Assembly: GCA_946482375.1 (NCBI GenBank)
Contig: CAMLRH010000185.1
Span: forward strand, 1 to 5,583
DNA: 5,583 nt
Reading direction: 5' to 3'
Origin: an uncultured Caulobacteraceae bacterium
GTDB lineage: Bacteria > Pseudomonadota > Alphaproteobacteria > Caulobacterales > Caulobacteraceae
Shown here: piece by piece, positions 1 through 5,583 of the stretch
How the letters are laid out: each line of letters opens with the position of its first letter
Position numbering within the stretch: the first letter of the stretch is position 1
Made by a program: the position numbers and the translations under genes
Notes under the pieces: model-generated
What the model saw: only the letters and a program-made list of their open reading frames with translations
Database searches by the model: none
What the model was told of the DNA's origin: nothing

Positions 1-170
1 TGTGGATCGAGAACGACGACGGCCTGAAGATCGAGCTCTACGCCAAGAACATCCTGGACGAGCAGCCGATCACCGACGCCTTCATCAATTCGGACGACAC
101 GGCGTTGACCACGAACGTCTTCACGCTCGACCCGCGCCTGATCGGCCTGTCGATACGTCAGGAGTTCTAA
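1..170 (+). CDS. TonB-dependent outer-membrane receptor, C-terminal fragment (5' end outside window)
   Basis: Only the last 55 codons are present (reading frame from base 3, stop TAA at 168-170). The fragment holds the last strands of a beta barrel: an ELYAKNILDE segment, then TLDPRLIGLSIRQEF ending in a C-terminal Phe, the usual outer-membrane (BAM) sorting signal. ELYAKNLLDE-type segments are typical of the end of TonB-dependent receptors, which import scarce nutrients across the outer membrane using TonB/ExbBD energy. From the ELYAKN block onward it matches the end of the complete receptor at 2118-5480 at about 42 of 46 residues, so the two are close paralogues in the same orientation. At the first variable patch this copy is one codon shorter. 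The substrate is unknown. It may have its own regulator genes upstream, which cannot be seen here. Confidence 0.93.
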   Translation, partial: WIENDDGLKIELYAKNILDEQPITDAFINSDDTALTTNVFTLDPRLIGLSIRQEF

Positions 171-171
171 T

Positions 172-197
172 CCCGGCTTCGGTCCCCTTCGAACCGG
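172..197 (+). repeat. Conserved 3'-UTR hairpin element, copy 1
   Basis: A 26-base block starting one base after the region of the stop codon is identical to 5482-5507, which sits at the same place behind the other receptor gene. It can fold: CCGG (173-176) and TTCG (178-181) pair with CGAA (190-193) and CCGG (194-197), leaving C177 bulged and an 8-base loop. It lies just upstream of the intrinsic terminator, so the mRNA would end in two consecutive hairpins. Function unknown; it may stabilise the 3' end or be a binding or processing site. Confidence 0.6.
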
Positions 198-203
198 ATG
201 GCT

Positions 204-237
204 GAGGCGGCGGGAGCGATCCTGCCGCCTCTTTCTT
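204..237 (+). terminator. Rho-independent terminator of the upstream receptor gene
   Basis: A 12-bp stem (204-215 with 220-231, one G-U pair) is closed by a GCGA tetraloop of the GNRA type and followed directly by TTTCTT (232-237). Stem base GAGGCGGC is shared with the terminator at 5513-5546, but the loop differs. It separates the receptor transcript from the tRNA gene. Confidence 0.88.
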
Positions 238-245
238 CGCCCGCC

Positions 246-274
246 TTGAGAACGCCCCGCCGGCGCGCTAAGGG
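246..274 (+). promoter_or_regulatory. Probable sigma-70 type promoter of the tRNA-Gly gene
   Basis: TTGAGA at 246-251 resembles a -35 box (TTGACA). After 17 bases, TAAGGG at 269-274 (or CTAAGG one base earlier) can serve as a degenerate -10. Transcription would start near 280, about 10 bases before the tRNA, which is typical for tRNA genes. The -10 match is weak, so the call rests mainly on position and spacing. Confidence 0.5.
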
Positions 275-290
275 TTGCCCACCCTCGCGC

Positions 291-364
291 GCGGGCGTGA
301 TGTAGTGGTAGCCTGGAAGCTTCCCAAGCTTCTCGTACGGGTTCGATTCCCGTCGCCCGCTCCA
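291..364 (+). tRNA. tRNA-Gly, anticodon CCC
   Basis: This complete 74-base tRNA reads GGG glycine codons. The acceptor stem GCGGGCG (291-297) pairs perfectly with CGCCCGC (354-360), followed by discriminator T361 and an encoded CCA (362-364). The anticodon stem GAAGC (316-320) pairs with GCTTC (328-332) around loop TTCCCAA, with anticodon CCC at 323-325. The T stem ACGGG (337-341) pairs with CCCGT (349-353) around TTCGATT. The D stem is imperfect (ATGT against GCCT), a weak D arm that I believe also occurs in alphaproteobacterial tRNA-Gly(CCC) genes. It stands alone between two protein-coding units and has its own likely promoter and terminator. Confidence 0.96.
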
Positions 365-401
365 ACCCTTCGGCCGATCGCGGCTTTGAGGTAGGGTTTT
401 T
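364..401 (+). terminator. Candidate terminator of the tRNA-Gly gene
   Basis: AACCCT (364-369) pairs with AGGGTT (393-398), and the run TTTTT (397-401) follows. The enclosed bases form a second small stem, GCCG (373-376) with CGGC (381-384). The two-part stem is weaker than the receptor terminators and its outer arm begins at the last base of the tRNA, so some read-through into the sigma-factor gene is possible. In the remaining bases up to the sigma gene at 464 I see no convincing promoter. Confidence 0.45.
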
Positions 402-463
402 CGGCGCAGATCTCATCGTACGGTCTGAAGGACTGTGTTGCGGTCCCGGTCGGGTGGGGAGTC

Positions 464-1018
464 ATGGCCTCGGCGCCGAAGCCACCGCCGCGTGAAGAGG
501 CCCCGGCGCCGGATGCGCGCGTCGGGGATGGCGAACTGCGCGCATGGCTGCTGCAGCATGGGCCGGCGCTGCGCCGCTACTTCCTGCGCCGGGCCGACGC
601 GGCCGACGCCGACGACCTCGTGCAGGAGGTGTTCCTGGCGCTCCAGGCGCGCGGCGCGGGCGCCCGGATCGACAACGTCGAGGGCTACCTCTTCCGCACC
701 GCCGCCAATGTGCTCGGCATGCGCCGGCGCAAGGGCGGCTGGCGGTGGGGCTGGCAGGAGGAGGTCGAGGAGACCGGCGATCTGGTCGATGAGCTGTCGC
801 CCGAGCGCATCCTGATCGGCAAGCAGGCGCTGGAGCAGGTGGTCGCCGCGCTCGCCGAAATGCCGCCGCGCACCGCCCAGGCCTTTTTCCTCTACCGCTT
901 CGGCCAGCTGTCGCAGGAAGAGATCGCGCGCCGCATGGGCGTGTCGCTCAAGGCCGTCGAGAAATTCCTGAGGAAGGCGCTGCGTCACCTGCTCGACCAC
1001 GTGGAGCCCGGGCTATGA
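464..1018 (+). CDS. ECF (extracytoplasmic function) RNA polymerase sigma factor, FecI type
   Basis: This 184-aa cytoplasmic sigma-70 family protein directs RNA polymerase to a small set of promoters, most likely that of the receptor gene at 2118. Region 2 spans about residues 25-90 (LRRYFLRR..DADDLVQEVFLAL, then NVEGYLFRTAANVL and the basic RRRK). Region 4 spans about 125-178 (LEQVVAALAEMPPRTAQAFFLYRFGQLSQEEIARRMGVSLKAVEKF, a helix-turn-helix). The order of parts and the MPPRTAQAFFLYR segment fit the FecI group that works with FecR proteins. Oddities are a proline/acid-rich N-terminal tail of about 22 residues and a Trp-rich linker (W93, W95, W97). No other in-frame ATG lies nearby. The purine-rich GTGGGGAG just before the ATG is unusually close (2-4 bases), so the start is likely but not certain. 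It overlaps the next gene by ATGA (1015-1018), implying coupled translation. Confidence 0.94.
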   Translation: MASAPKPPPREEAPAPDARVGDGELRAWLLQHGPALRRYFLRRADAADADDLVQEVFLALQARGAGARIDNVEGYLFRTAANVLGMRRRKGGWRWGWQEEVEETGDLVDELSPERILIGKQALEQVVAALAEMPPRTAQAFFLYRFGQLSQEEIARRMGVSLKAVEKFLRKALRHLLDHVEPGL

Positions 1019-2049
1019 GCCGCCTGCGGGACGAGATCGCCAGCGACACGCGTAAGGACACAGCCGTCGACTGGTTCCTGCGCCGCGAGGCCGGGCCGTT
1101 GACCGCGGAGGAGGGCGCGGCGTTCGAAAGCTGGCTCGCCCAATCGCCGGAGAACGAGCGGATTTACGCCACGCTCGACCTCGCCTGGTCGGTCGCCGGA
1201 GACGCCGAAGACCACCCCGTCGTCAGCGCGCGAAACCGGGTTCTGGTCCAGGCCGTCGATCGCGAGCGACGGGTGCGTCGGGCCGTGCTGGTGACGTTGA
1301 TGGTCGGCGTGGTCGGCGGCGCGGGGCTGGTCTGGCAGACTCTGACCGCGCCCAAGCCGTTGGCGACCCAGTCGTTCGAGACGGCGGTGGGCCAGCAGGC
1401 GACCGTCACGTTGCCGGACGGGTCGAAGGTCACGCTGAACACCGACACGGTGGTCAGGACGCGGGCCGACAAGAACCGGCGGCTCGTCTACCTCGAGCGC
1501 GGCCAGGCCTTCTTCGAGGTCGAGAAGGACCGCCGCCATCCGTTTGTGGTTTCCGCGGCCGGGAAGACGGTGACGGCGCTGGGCACAGCCTTCGACGTGC
1601 GCGTGGATCGCGGCCGGCTGAAGGTCGTGCTGGTGGAAGGCAAGGTGCGGGTCGATACGCCTGTCGCCGCGACCACGGACACGGTGCGTCCGCCGGCGCA
1701 CGCCACCGAGATGACGGCCGGCTCGCAACTGATCGCGCCGGAAAACGCCGACTGGCGCATGTCGCGCACCGACGTCGGCCGCGAGACCAGCTGGCTGCGC
1801 GGCCAGATCACCTTCGACGACGCGCCGCTCGGCGAAATCGTCGCCGAACTCAACCGTTATTCGACGCGAAAACTGGTCATCACCGACGAGCGGCTGGCGG
1901 CCGTGCGGCTCGGCGGGATTTACACGCCCGGCGACATCGCCGGATTTTCGCGTGCGCTACGCGCCTATGGCGTGGCCGAGGTGAGCGAAGGGCCTGACGG
2001 CCAACTGCGAGTCACGGCTCTGAAAGAAAAAAGCGAGCAGCAAGGGTAG
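1015..2049 (+). CDS. FecR-family inner-membrane anti-sigma factor / sigma regulator
   Basis: This 344-aa single-pass membrane protein controls the sigma factor encoded just upstream. Residues about 14-60 form the cytoplasmic sigma-binding domain (DUF4880 type: AVDWFLRREAGPLTAEE..FESWL..SPENERIYATLDLAW). Residues 90-110 are a hydrophobic transmembrane helix preceded by a basic stretch with R88-R89. Residues about 118-215 are the periplasmic FecR domain (TLPDGSKVTLNTDT, LERGQAFFEVEKDRRHPFVV, VTALGTAFDVRV). Residues about 260-330 (ITFDDAPLGEIVAELNRYS...) are a C-terminal STN-like/DUF4974 domain. In this family the periplasmic part senses the STN domain of a ligand-loaded receptor, and proteolysis then frees or activates the sigma factor. 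Length is typical. GGAG at 1003-1006, inside the sigma gene and 8 bases from the ATG, supports the start. Confidence 0.94.
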   Translation: MSRLRDEIASDTRKDTAVDWFLRREAGPLTAEEGAAFESWLAQSPENERIYATLDLAWSVAGDAEDHPVVSARNRVLVQAVDRERRVRRAVLVTLMVGVVGGAGLVWQTLTAPKPLATQSFETAVGQQATVTLPDGSKVTLNTDTVVRTRADKNRRLVYLERGQAFFEVEKDRRHPFVVSAAGKTVTALGTAFDVRVDRGRLKVVLVEGKVRVDTPVAATTDTVRPPAHATEMTAGSQLIAPENADWRMSRTDVGRETSWLRGQITFDDAPLGEIVAELNRYSTRKLVITDERLAAVRLGGIYTPGDIAGFSRALRAYGVAEVSEGPDGQLRVTALKEKSEQQG

Positions 2050-2117
2050 GGGTAGCCGCGCTGGATTTCATCTCTCCAAACAAGGGGGCGAAAGCTCCAG
2101 AAAATCAGGGGGAGACT
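2050..2117 (+). promoter_or_regulatory. Receptor leader region with strong ribosome binding site; likely sigma-dependent promoter
   Basis: These 68 bases separate the regulator stop from the receptor ATG. AGGGGGAG at 2107-2114 is a strong Shine-Dalgarno sequence that fixes the receptor start at 2118. By analogy with fec systems the neighbouring ECF sigma factor should act here, but I cannot identify -35 and -10 boxes with confidence, because the target sequence of this sigma factor is not known. A short inverted repeat CTGGA (2061-2065) / TCCAG (2096-2100) is present and may be chance. Confidence 0.5.
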
Positions 2118-5100
2118 ATGCAGCTTTCAGCGAAATCTGTACGCGCGCGCCTGCTTACTGCGGCTTCGGCGCTGGTTCTGACTATAGGCGCAGGTCCGGC
2201 TCGTGCCGAAGACCGCCAACCGATCACCATCGCGCCGCAGGCCTTGACGACGGCGCTGCAGGAATTCGGCAGCCAGACGGCGCGCCAGGTGATGTTTTCG
2301 CCGGACCTGATTGCCGCGAAGAAAACCCTCGGGGTTTCGGCGGCGACGGACGAGCAGATCGCGCTGGCCGAACTCCTCGCCGGCACCGGCCTCGGCTATC
2401 GTAGGGAGGGCGATGTCTATCTGATCGTAAAGGCGGACGCCGGCCCCCAGTCCGGAGGCGCCGCGGGGGACGGCGCTGAAGGCACGGTCGATACGTTGAT
2501 CGTTACCGCGCAGAAGCGCGAGGAAGACATCCAGGATGTGCCGATCGCGATATCCGCGTTCACGCAAGAGGCACTGGAGCAGCAGAAGATCGAGGGGGGC
2601 TTCGACCTCCTGAAGGCGATCCCGAACGTCACCTTCTCGAAGAACAACTTCACCAGCTACAACTTCTCGATCCGCGGGATCGGCACCAAGGCCGTTTCGG
2701 CCACGACAGACCCCGGTGTCGCCATCAGCTTCAACAACATGGCGCTGCTGCAGAACCGGCTGTTCGAGCAGGAATACTTCGACATCGAGCGTGTCGAGGT
2801 CCTGCGTGGCCCACAGGGCACCCTCTACGGCCGCAACGCCACCTCGGGCGTCGTCAACGTGATCTCCGCCAAGCCGGACATGAACGACTTCTCCGGCTGG
2901 GTGAAAGGTGAGGTCGGCAACTATCACTCCAAGCGCGCCTCGGCGATGGTCAACATCCCGGTGGTCGAAGACCGCTTCGCCATCCGCCTGGCGGGCGCCT
3001 TTACCGACCGGCAGGGCTACGACTTCAACACCGGCACCGGCAACGCCGTGAACGGCCGCGACCTGTGGTCGGCGCGCCTGACCCTCGGCTTCAATCCCAC
3101 CGACAACATTCGCTCGAACCTCATCTGGGAACGCTTCGAGGAAGACGACAACCGCTCCCGAACCGGCAAGCAGCTCTGCCACCGCGACCCCGGCCCGTCG
3201 GAAGTTGACGGCGTGACGGTCGGCGGCATCCTTTATCTGGGTGTCGATTTCACGCCCCTTCGGGAAGCAATGTTCTCGCAAGGCTGCAAACCGGGGTCGC
3301 TGTATGACGATGCGGCGTTCGAAACGCCAAACGGCCTGGCTCTGCCCTTCGTCTTCGGGACATTGGCGACCGGCAGTCTGTTCGGTCTTAACGCCTTCCC
3401 GGAATTTACGCTCATCCAGTTGCGTGACCCCTATGGGAACAAGATGCAGTCACGCGATCTTCGCAAGATCGACTCGTTCCTCGACCCGGTTTATCGCGCG
3501 AGCGCCGATGTCGTGGAATTCAATCTGGATTGGGATCTTTCAGATAGCTTGACGCTCAGTTCGCAGACCGCCTGGAACAAGGATCAGACGTATTCCTTCC
3601 AGGATTTTAACCGCTTCAACACAGATCCAATATTTGCCGATACCTCAAGTTGGCAACCTGATTTCTTCGGCGCGAACCCTTTCCGGTTCATGGCGCCAGG
3701 TGGCATATTCTGCGACCCGCAGCTTGGCTGCTCCGACAGGCTCGCCGGCTTCGACATCGCCCAGGCCAAGGGCGAGCAGTTCTCGCAGGAGATCAGGCTG
3801 CAGTCGGACTTCGATGGACCGGTGAACTTTAGCGTCGGGGGGAACTACACCCGGTTCAAGACGGTGATCGACTATTATGTTTTCTACAACTTGATCACAG
3901 CCCTCGCGCAGATTCCCCTCTTTAATGACCCTCGACAAGCGCCCGGCACGGTCGCCAGTATCGAGCGGTGCTATGTGGGTGTGGACTTCCTCGGCCTCGG
4001 CGGCGTCGTCAACGAACCCAGTGGGACACCCGGAACCGCGTGCCCGTATATCGACCCCAATCCCATCGACAGCATCAATGGCGAAGGTCACAACTACTTC
4101 CGTTCCAAAAACCCCTTCAAACTCAAGTCGGCCGCGGTCTTCGGTGAGCTGTATTGGGACGTGGCCCCGGAGATCCGGTTGATCGCCGGCCTGCGCTATA
4201 CCGATGACCGCAAGACGTTCATTCCTGTTCCCAGCCAGGTTCTGCTGTCAGAAGGGGTGGTAGGCGGCGGGACGGTGAACCGCGGCTATCCCGAAGATCC
4301 GCCGATCAAGCAGCGCTGGGGTGAGTGGACCGGGCGGCTCGGCGTGGACTGGAAGCCCGACCTCACCTTCACTGATGACACCATGGTCTATGCCACGCTG
4401 TCTCGCGTGTACAAGGCCGTCGTCGCCAACACGCCGTCACCGGGGTTTGGCGATAAGAGCTTCAATGACTACGGGATGGAGCTATACGGGTTTCCCCTTG
4501 GCGGCCCTCTGTTTGACGAACCGGTCCTTAGCCTGACCGGCGTCGATTACGAGGCGACATTCAAGCCGGAGTTCGTCAACGCCCTGGAACTCGGCGCCAA
4601 AAACACTCTCTTGCAAGGCGCGTTGACGCTCAATGCCTCAGGGTTCCTGTATGATTATACCGACTACCAGGTCTCGCAGATCCGTAACCGGACGGCGGTC
4701 AACGAAAACTTCGACGCGAAGATCTGGGGCCTGGAGCTGCAGTCCATTTTTGCCCCCAGTCGTAACCTCCAGGTAATCGCCAACATCGGCTATCTGCATA
4801 CCGAGATCGCTGACGGTGAGAGTTCCATTGACCTGATGGACCGTACGCAGGGCAATCCTGACCTGGTCTTGGTAAAGCCCTGGGTTCAGATACCCTCAAA
4901 CTGCGTCGTTCCCGTCTGGATTGCCACGGCCTGGATTCAGTCCGGGAATGGATTTGGTTCCTATCAGGAACTCTGCGGCGGCACCGCCGGTCTTCCCGAC
5001 CTTTTCACCCTTCCCTTTACCGATCCCGAGACAGATGAGTATTACGACCCGACCTATTACGACGGCATAAACCATCCACTGAACATCAACGGCGGCACCG

Positions 5101-5480
5101 GCATTAAAGCTGACCTCGGCGGCAATGAACTGCCGAACGCGCCGCACTGGACCGCCAACGTGGGCGCCCAGTACGGCTGGGACTTCCTCGAAGGCTGGCG
5201 TGCGACCGTCCGCGGTGACGCCTACTGGCAGTCGCAGTCGTGGCACCGGGTCTACAACACCGCGCCCTACGACAAGCTGCACGGCTGGTACAACCTCAAC
5301 CTGTCGGTGTGGATCGAAAAGCCGGACGTCGATCTGCGGATCGAGCTGTACGCCAAGAACCTGCTGGACGAGACGCCGATCACCGACGCCTTCCTGAACT
5401 CGGACGATACGGCGCTGACGACCAACGTCTTCACGCTGGATCCCCGCCTCATCGGGCTGTCGATCCGCAAAGAGTTCTAG
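2118..5480 (+). CDS. TonB-dependent outer-membrane receptor with N-terminal STN signalling domain
   Basis: This 1120-aa outer-membrane transporter and signal transducer has, in order: a signal peptide, residues 1-30, likely cleaved after GPARA; a periplasmic STN domain, about 35-105; a Gly-rich linker; a TonB box DTLIVTA, 125-131; a plug, about 137-250, ending in the classic IERVEVLRGPQGTLYGRNATSG motif (from 223); and a beta barrel ending IRKEF with a terminal Phe. The STN domain marks it as a transducer receptor, and the sigma/FecR pair directly upstream is its expected partner. It is clearly longer than the common 700-850 aa, because of long loops. Its eight cysteines fall in four close pairs (354/390, 532/538, 618/642, 929/953), suggesting disulfide-closed surface loops. 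The usual SRGYKGGG barrel motif reads SRVYKAVV (762-769). Third-position G/C drops in the middle (about 3180-5085). The substrate is unknown: an iron chelate is possible, but so are sugars or other compounds. Confidence 0.95.
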   Translation: MQLSAKSVRARLLTAASALVLTIGAGPARAEDRQPITIAPQALTTALQEFGSQTARQVMFSPDLIAAKKTLGVSAATDEQIALAELLAGTGLGYRREGDVYLIVKADAGPQSGGAAGDGAEGTVDTLIVTAQKREEDIQDVPIAISAFTQEALEQQKIEGGFDLLKAIPNVTFSKNNFTSYNFSIRGIGTKAVSATTDPGVAISFNNMALLQNRLFEQEYFDIERVEVLRGPQGTLYGRNATSGVVNVISAKPDMNDFSGWVKGEVGNYHSKRASAMVNIPVVEDRFAIRLAGAFTDRQGYDFNTGTGNAVNGRDLWSARLTLGFNPTDNIRSNLIWERFEEDDNRSRTGKQLCHRDPGPSEVDGVTVGGILYLGVDFTPLREAMFSQGCKPGSLYDDAAFETPNGLALPFVFGTLATGSLFGLNAFPEFTLIQLRDPYGNKMQSRDLRKIDSFLDPVYRASADVVEFNLDWDLSDSLTLSSQTAWNKDQTYSFQDFNRFNTDPIFADTSSWQPDFFGANPFRFMAPGGIFCDPQLGCSDRLAGFDIAQAKGEQFSQEIRLQSDFDGPVNFSVGGNYTRFKTVIDYYVFYNLITALAQIPLFNDPRQAPGTVASIERCYVGVDFLGLGGVVNEPSGTPGTACPYIDPNPIDSINGEGHNYFRSKNPFKLKSAAVFGELYWDVAPEIRLIAGLRYTDDRKTFIPVPSQVLLSEGVVGGGTVNRGYPEDPPIKQRWGEWTGRLGVDWKPDLTFTDDTMVYATLSRVYKAVVANTPSPGFGDKSFNDYGMELYGFPLGGPLFDEPVLSLTGVDYEATFKPEFVNALELGAKNTLLQGALTLNASGFLYDYTDYQVSQIRNRTAVNENFDAKIWGLELQSIFAPSRNLQVIANIGYLHTEIADGESSIDLMDRTQGNPDLVLVKPWVQIPSNCVVPVWIATAWIQSGNGFGSYQELCGGTAGLPDLFTLPFTDPETDEYYDPTYYDGINHPLNINGGTGIKADLGGNELPNAPHWTANVGAQYGWDFLEGWRATVRGDAYWQSQSWHRVYNTAPYDKLHGWYNLNLSVWIEKPDVDLRIELYAKNLLDETPITDAFLNSDDTALTTNVFTLDPRLIGLSIRKEF

Positions 5481-5481
5481 G

Positions 5482-5507
5482 CCCGGCTTCGGTCCCCTTC
5501 GAACCGG
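5482..5507 (+). repeat. Conserved 3'-UTR hairpin element, copy 2
   Basis: These bases are identical to 172-197 and lie at the same distance from the stop codon of the paralogous receptor. The fold is the same: CCGG (5483-5486) plus TTCG (5488-5491) pair with CGAA (5500-5503) plus CCGG (5504-5507), with C5487 bulged. It is followed after five bases by the terminator stem. The perfect match contrasts with the many synonymous differences in the adjoining coding ends. Confidence 0.6.
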
Positions 5508-5512
5508 TTCCT

Positions 5513-5546
5513 GAGGCGGCGGCTCCAACCGCCGCCTCTTTCTTTT
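5513..5546 (+). terminator. Rho-independent terminator of the receptor gene
   Basis: A perfect 10-bp G/C-rich stem (5513-5522 with 5529-5538) with loop CTCCAA is followed by TTTCTTTT (5539-5546). It closes the sigma-regulator-receptor unit. The last 37 bases of the window hold no gene; a small TTTTGC/GCAAAA hairpin (5543-5559) overlaps the T-run. Confidence 0.9.
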
Positions 5547-5583
5547 GCCGGCCGCAAAAAATCTCGCACCACCCGGTAAGCCT

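Noticed and set aside
2..205. Open frame starting ATGGATCG-like at the left edge that reads through the end of the first receptor
   Set aside because: The alternative frame at 3-170 matches the C-terminus of a TonB-dependent receptor at about 91% to the second gene, so the other frame is a shadow.
359..367. Nine-base match GCTCCAACC between the tRNA 3' end and the terminator loop at 5522-5530, as a possible att site pair flanking an integrated element
   Set aside because: Nine bases are too few for a tRNA attachment site, the second copy is explained by the terminator hairpin, and there is no integrase in between.
385..414. TTGAGG (386-391) with GATCTC (409-414) as a sigma-70 promoter for the sigma-factor gene
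   Set aside because: The -10 match is poor and the -35 lies inside the tRNA terminator stem region; position alone does not support it.
421..435. Small hairpin CGGTCT-GAA-GGACTG ahead of the sigma-factor gene
   Set aside because: Six pairs with two G-U pairs and a three-base loop are expected by chance, and no T-run or known regulatory element accompanies it.
2127..3281. Long open frame on the minus strand (384 codons) opposite the receptor gene
   Set aside because: It lies fully antisense to clearly recognisable STN and plug coding sequence, its product has no recognisable domain, and such frames are common opposite GC-rich genes with strong third-position bias. Other long minus-strand frames (413-1000, 985-1728, 3645-4091, 4896-5528) are rejected for the same reason.

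Overview
The window comes from a GC-rich Gram-negative bacterium, most likely an alphaproteobacterium (Caulobacterales or Sphingomonadales type). The evidence is the style of the TonB-dependent receptors (a VTAQKRxEDIQDVPIAISA-like plug entry), strong G/C preference at third codon positions, and the sequence of the glycine tRNA. No species can be named from the sequence.

Layout, all on the + strand: (1) bases 1-170 are the last 55 codons of a TonB-dependent outer-membrane receptor that starts outside the window, followed by a conserved 3' hairpin and a strong intrinsic terminator. (2) Bases 246-364 carry a probable promoter and a complete tRNA-Gly with anticodon CCC, followed by a weaker terminator-like hairpin. 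(3) Bases 464-2049 encode an ECF sigma factor of the FecI type and a FecR-type membrane anti-sigma/sigma regulator, translationally coupled by a 4-base ATGA overlap. (4) Bases 2118-5480 encode a large TonB-dependent receptor (1120 aa) with a signal peptide and an N-terminal STN signalling domain. It ends in the same conserved 3' hairpin and a terminator.

The three complete protein genes form a recognisable cell-surface signalling unit. The receptor binds an unknown substrate outside the cell. Its STN domain contacts the periplasmic part of the FecR protein, which passes the signal through the inner membrane to the ECF sigma factor, and the sigma factor then most likely transcribes the receptor gene. 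The architecture is well known, but the substrate cannot be read from the sequence.

The most interesting features lie in the relationship between the two receptors and in the inside of the complete one. The C-terminal ends of the two receptors are about 91% identical in protein over the last 46 residues yet differ at many synonymous sites, while a 26-base block just after the stop codon is perfectly identical. The complete receptor looks like a mosaic: a plug end and a C-terminal end with about 90% G/C at third positions flank a central section of about two thirds. That section contains all eight cysteines of the protein, in four close pairs. I see no clearly new biological system, no CRISPR array, no insertion sequence and no transposase.
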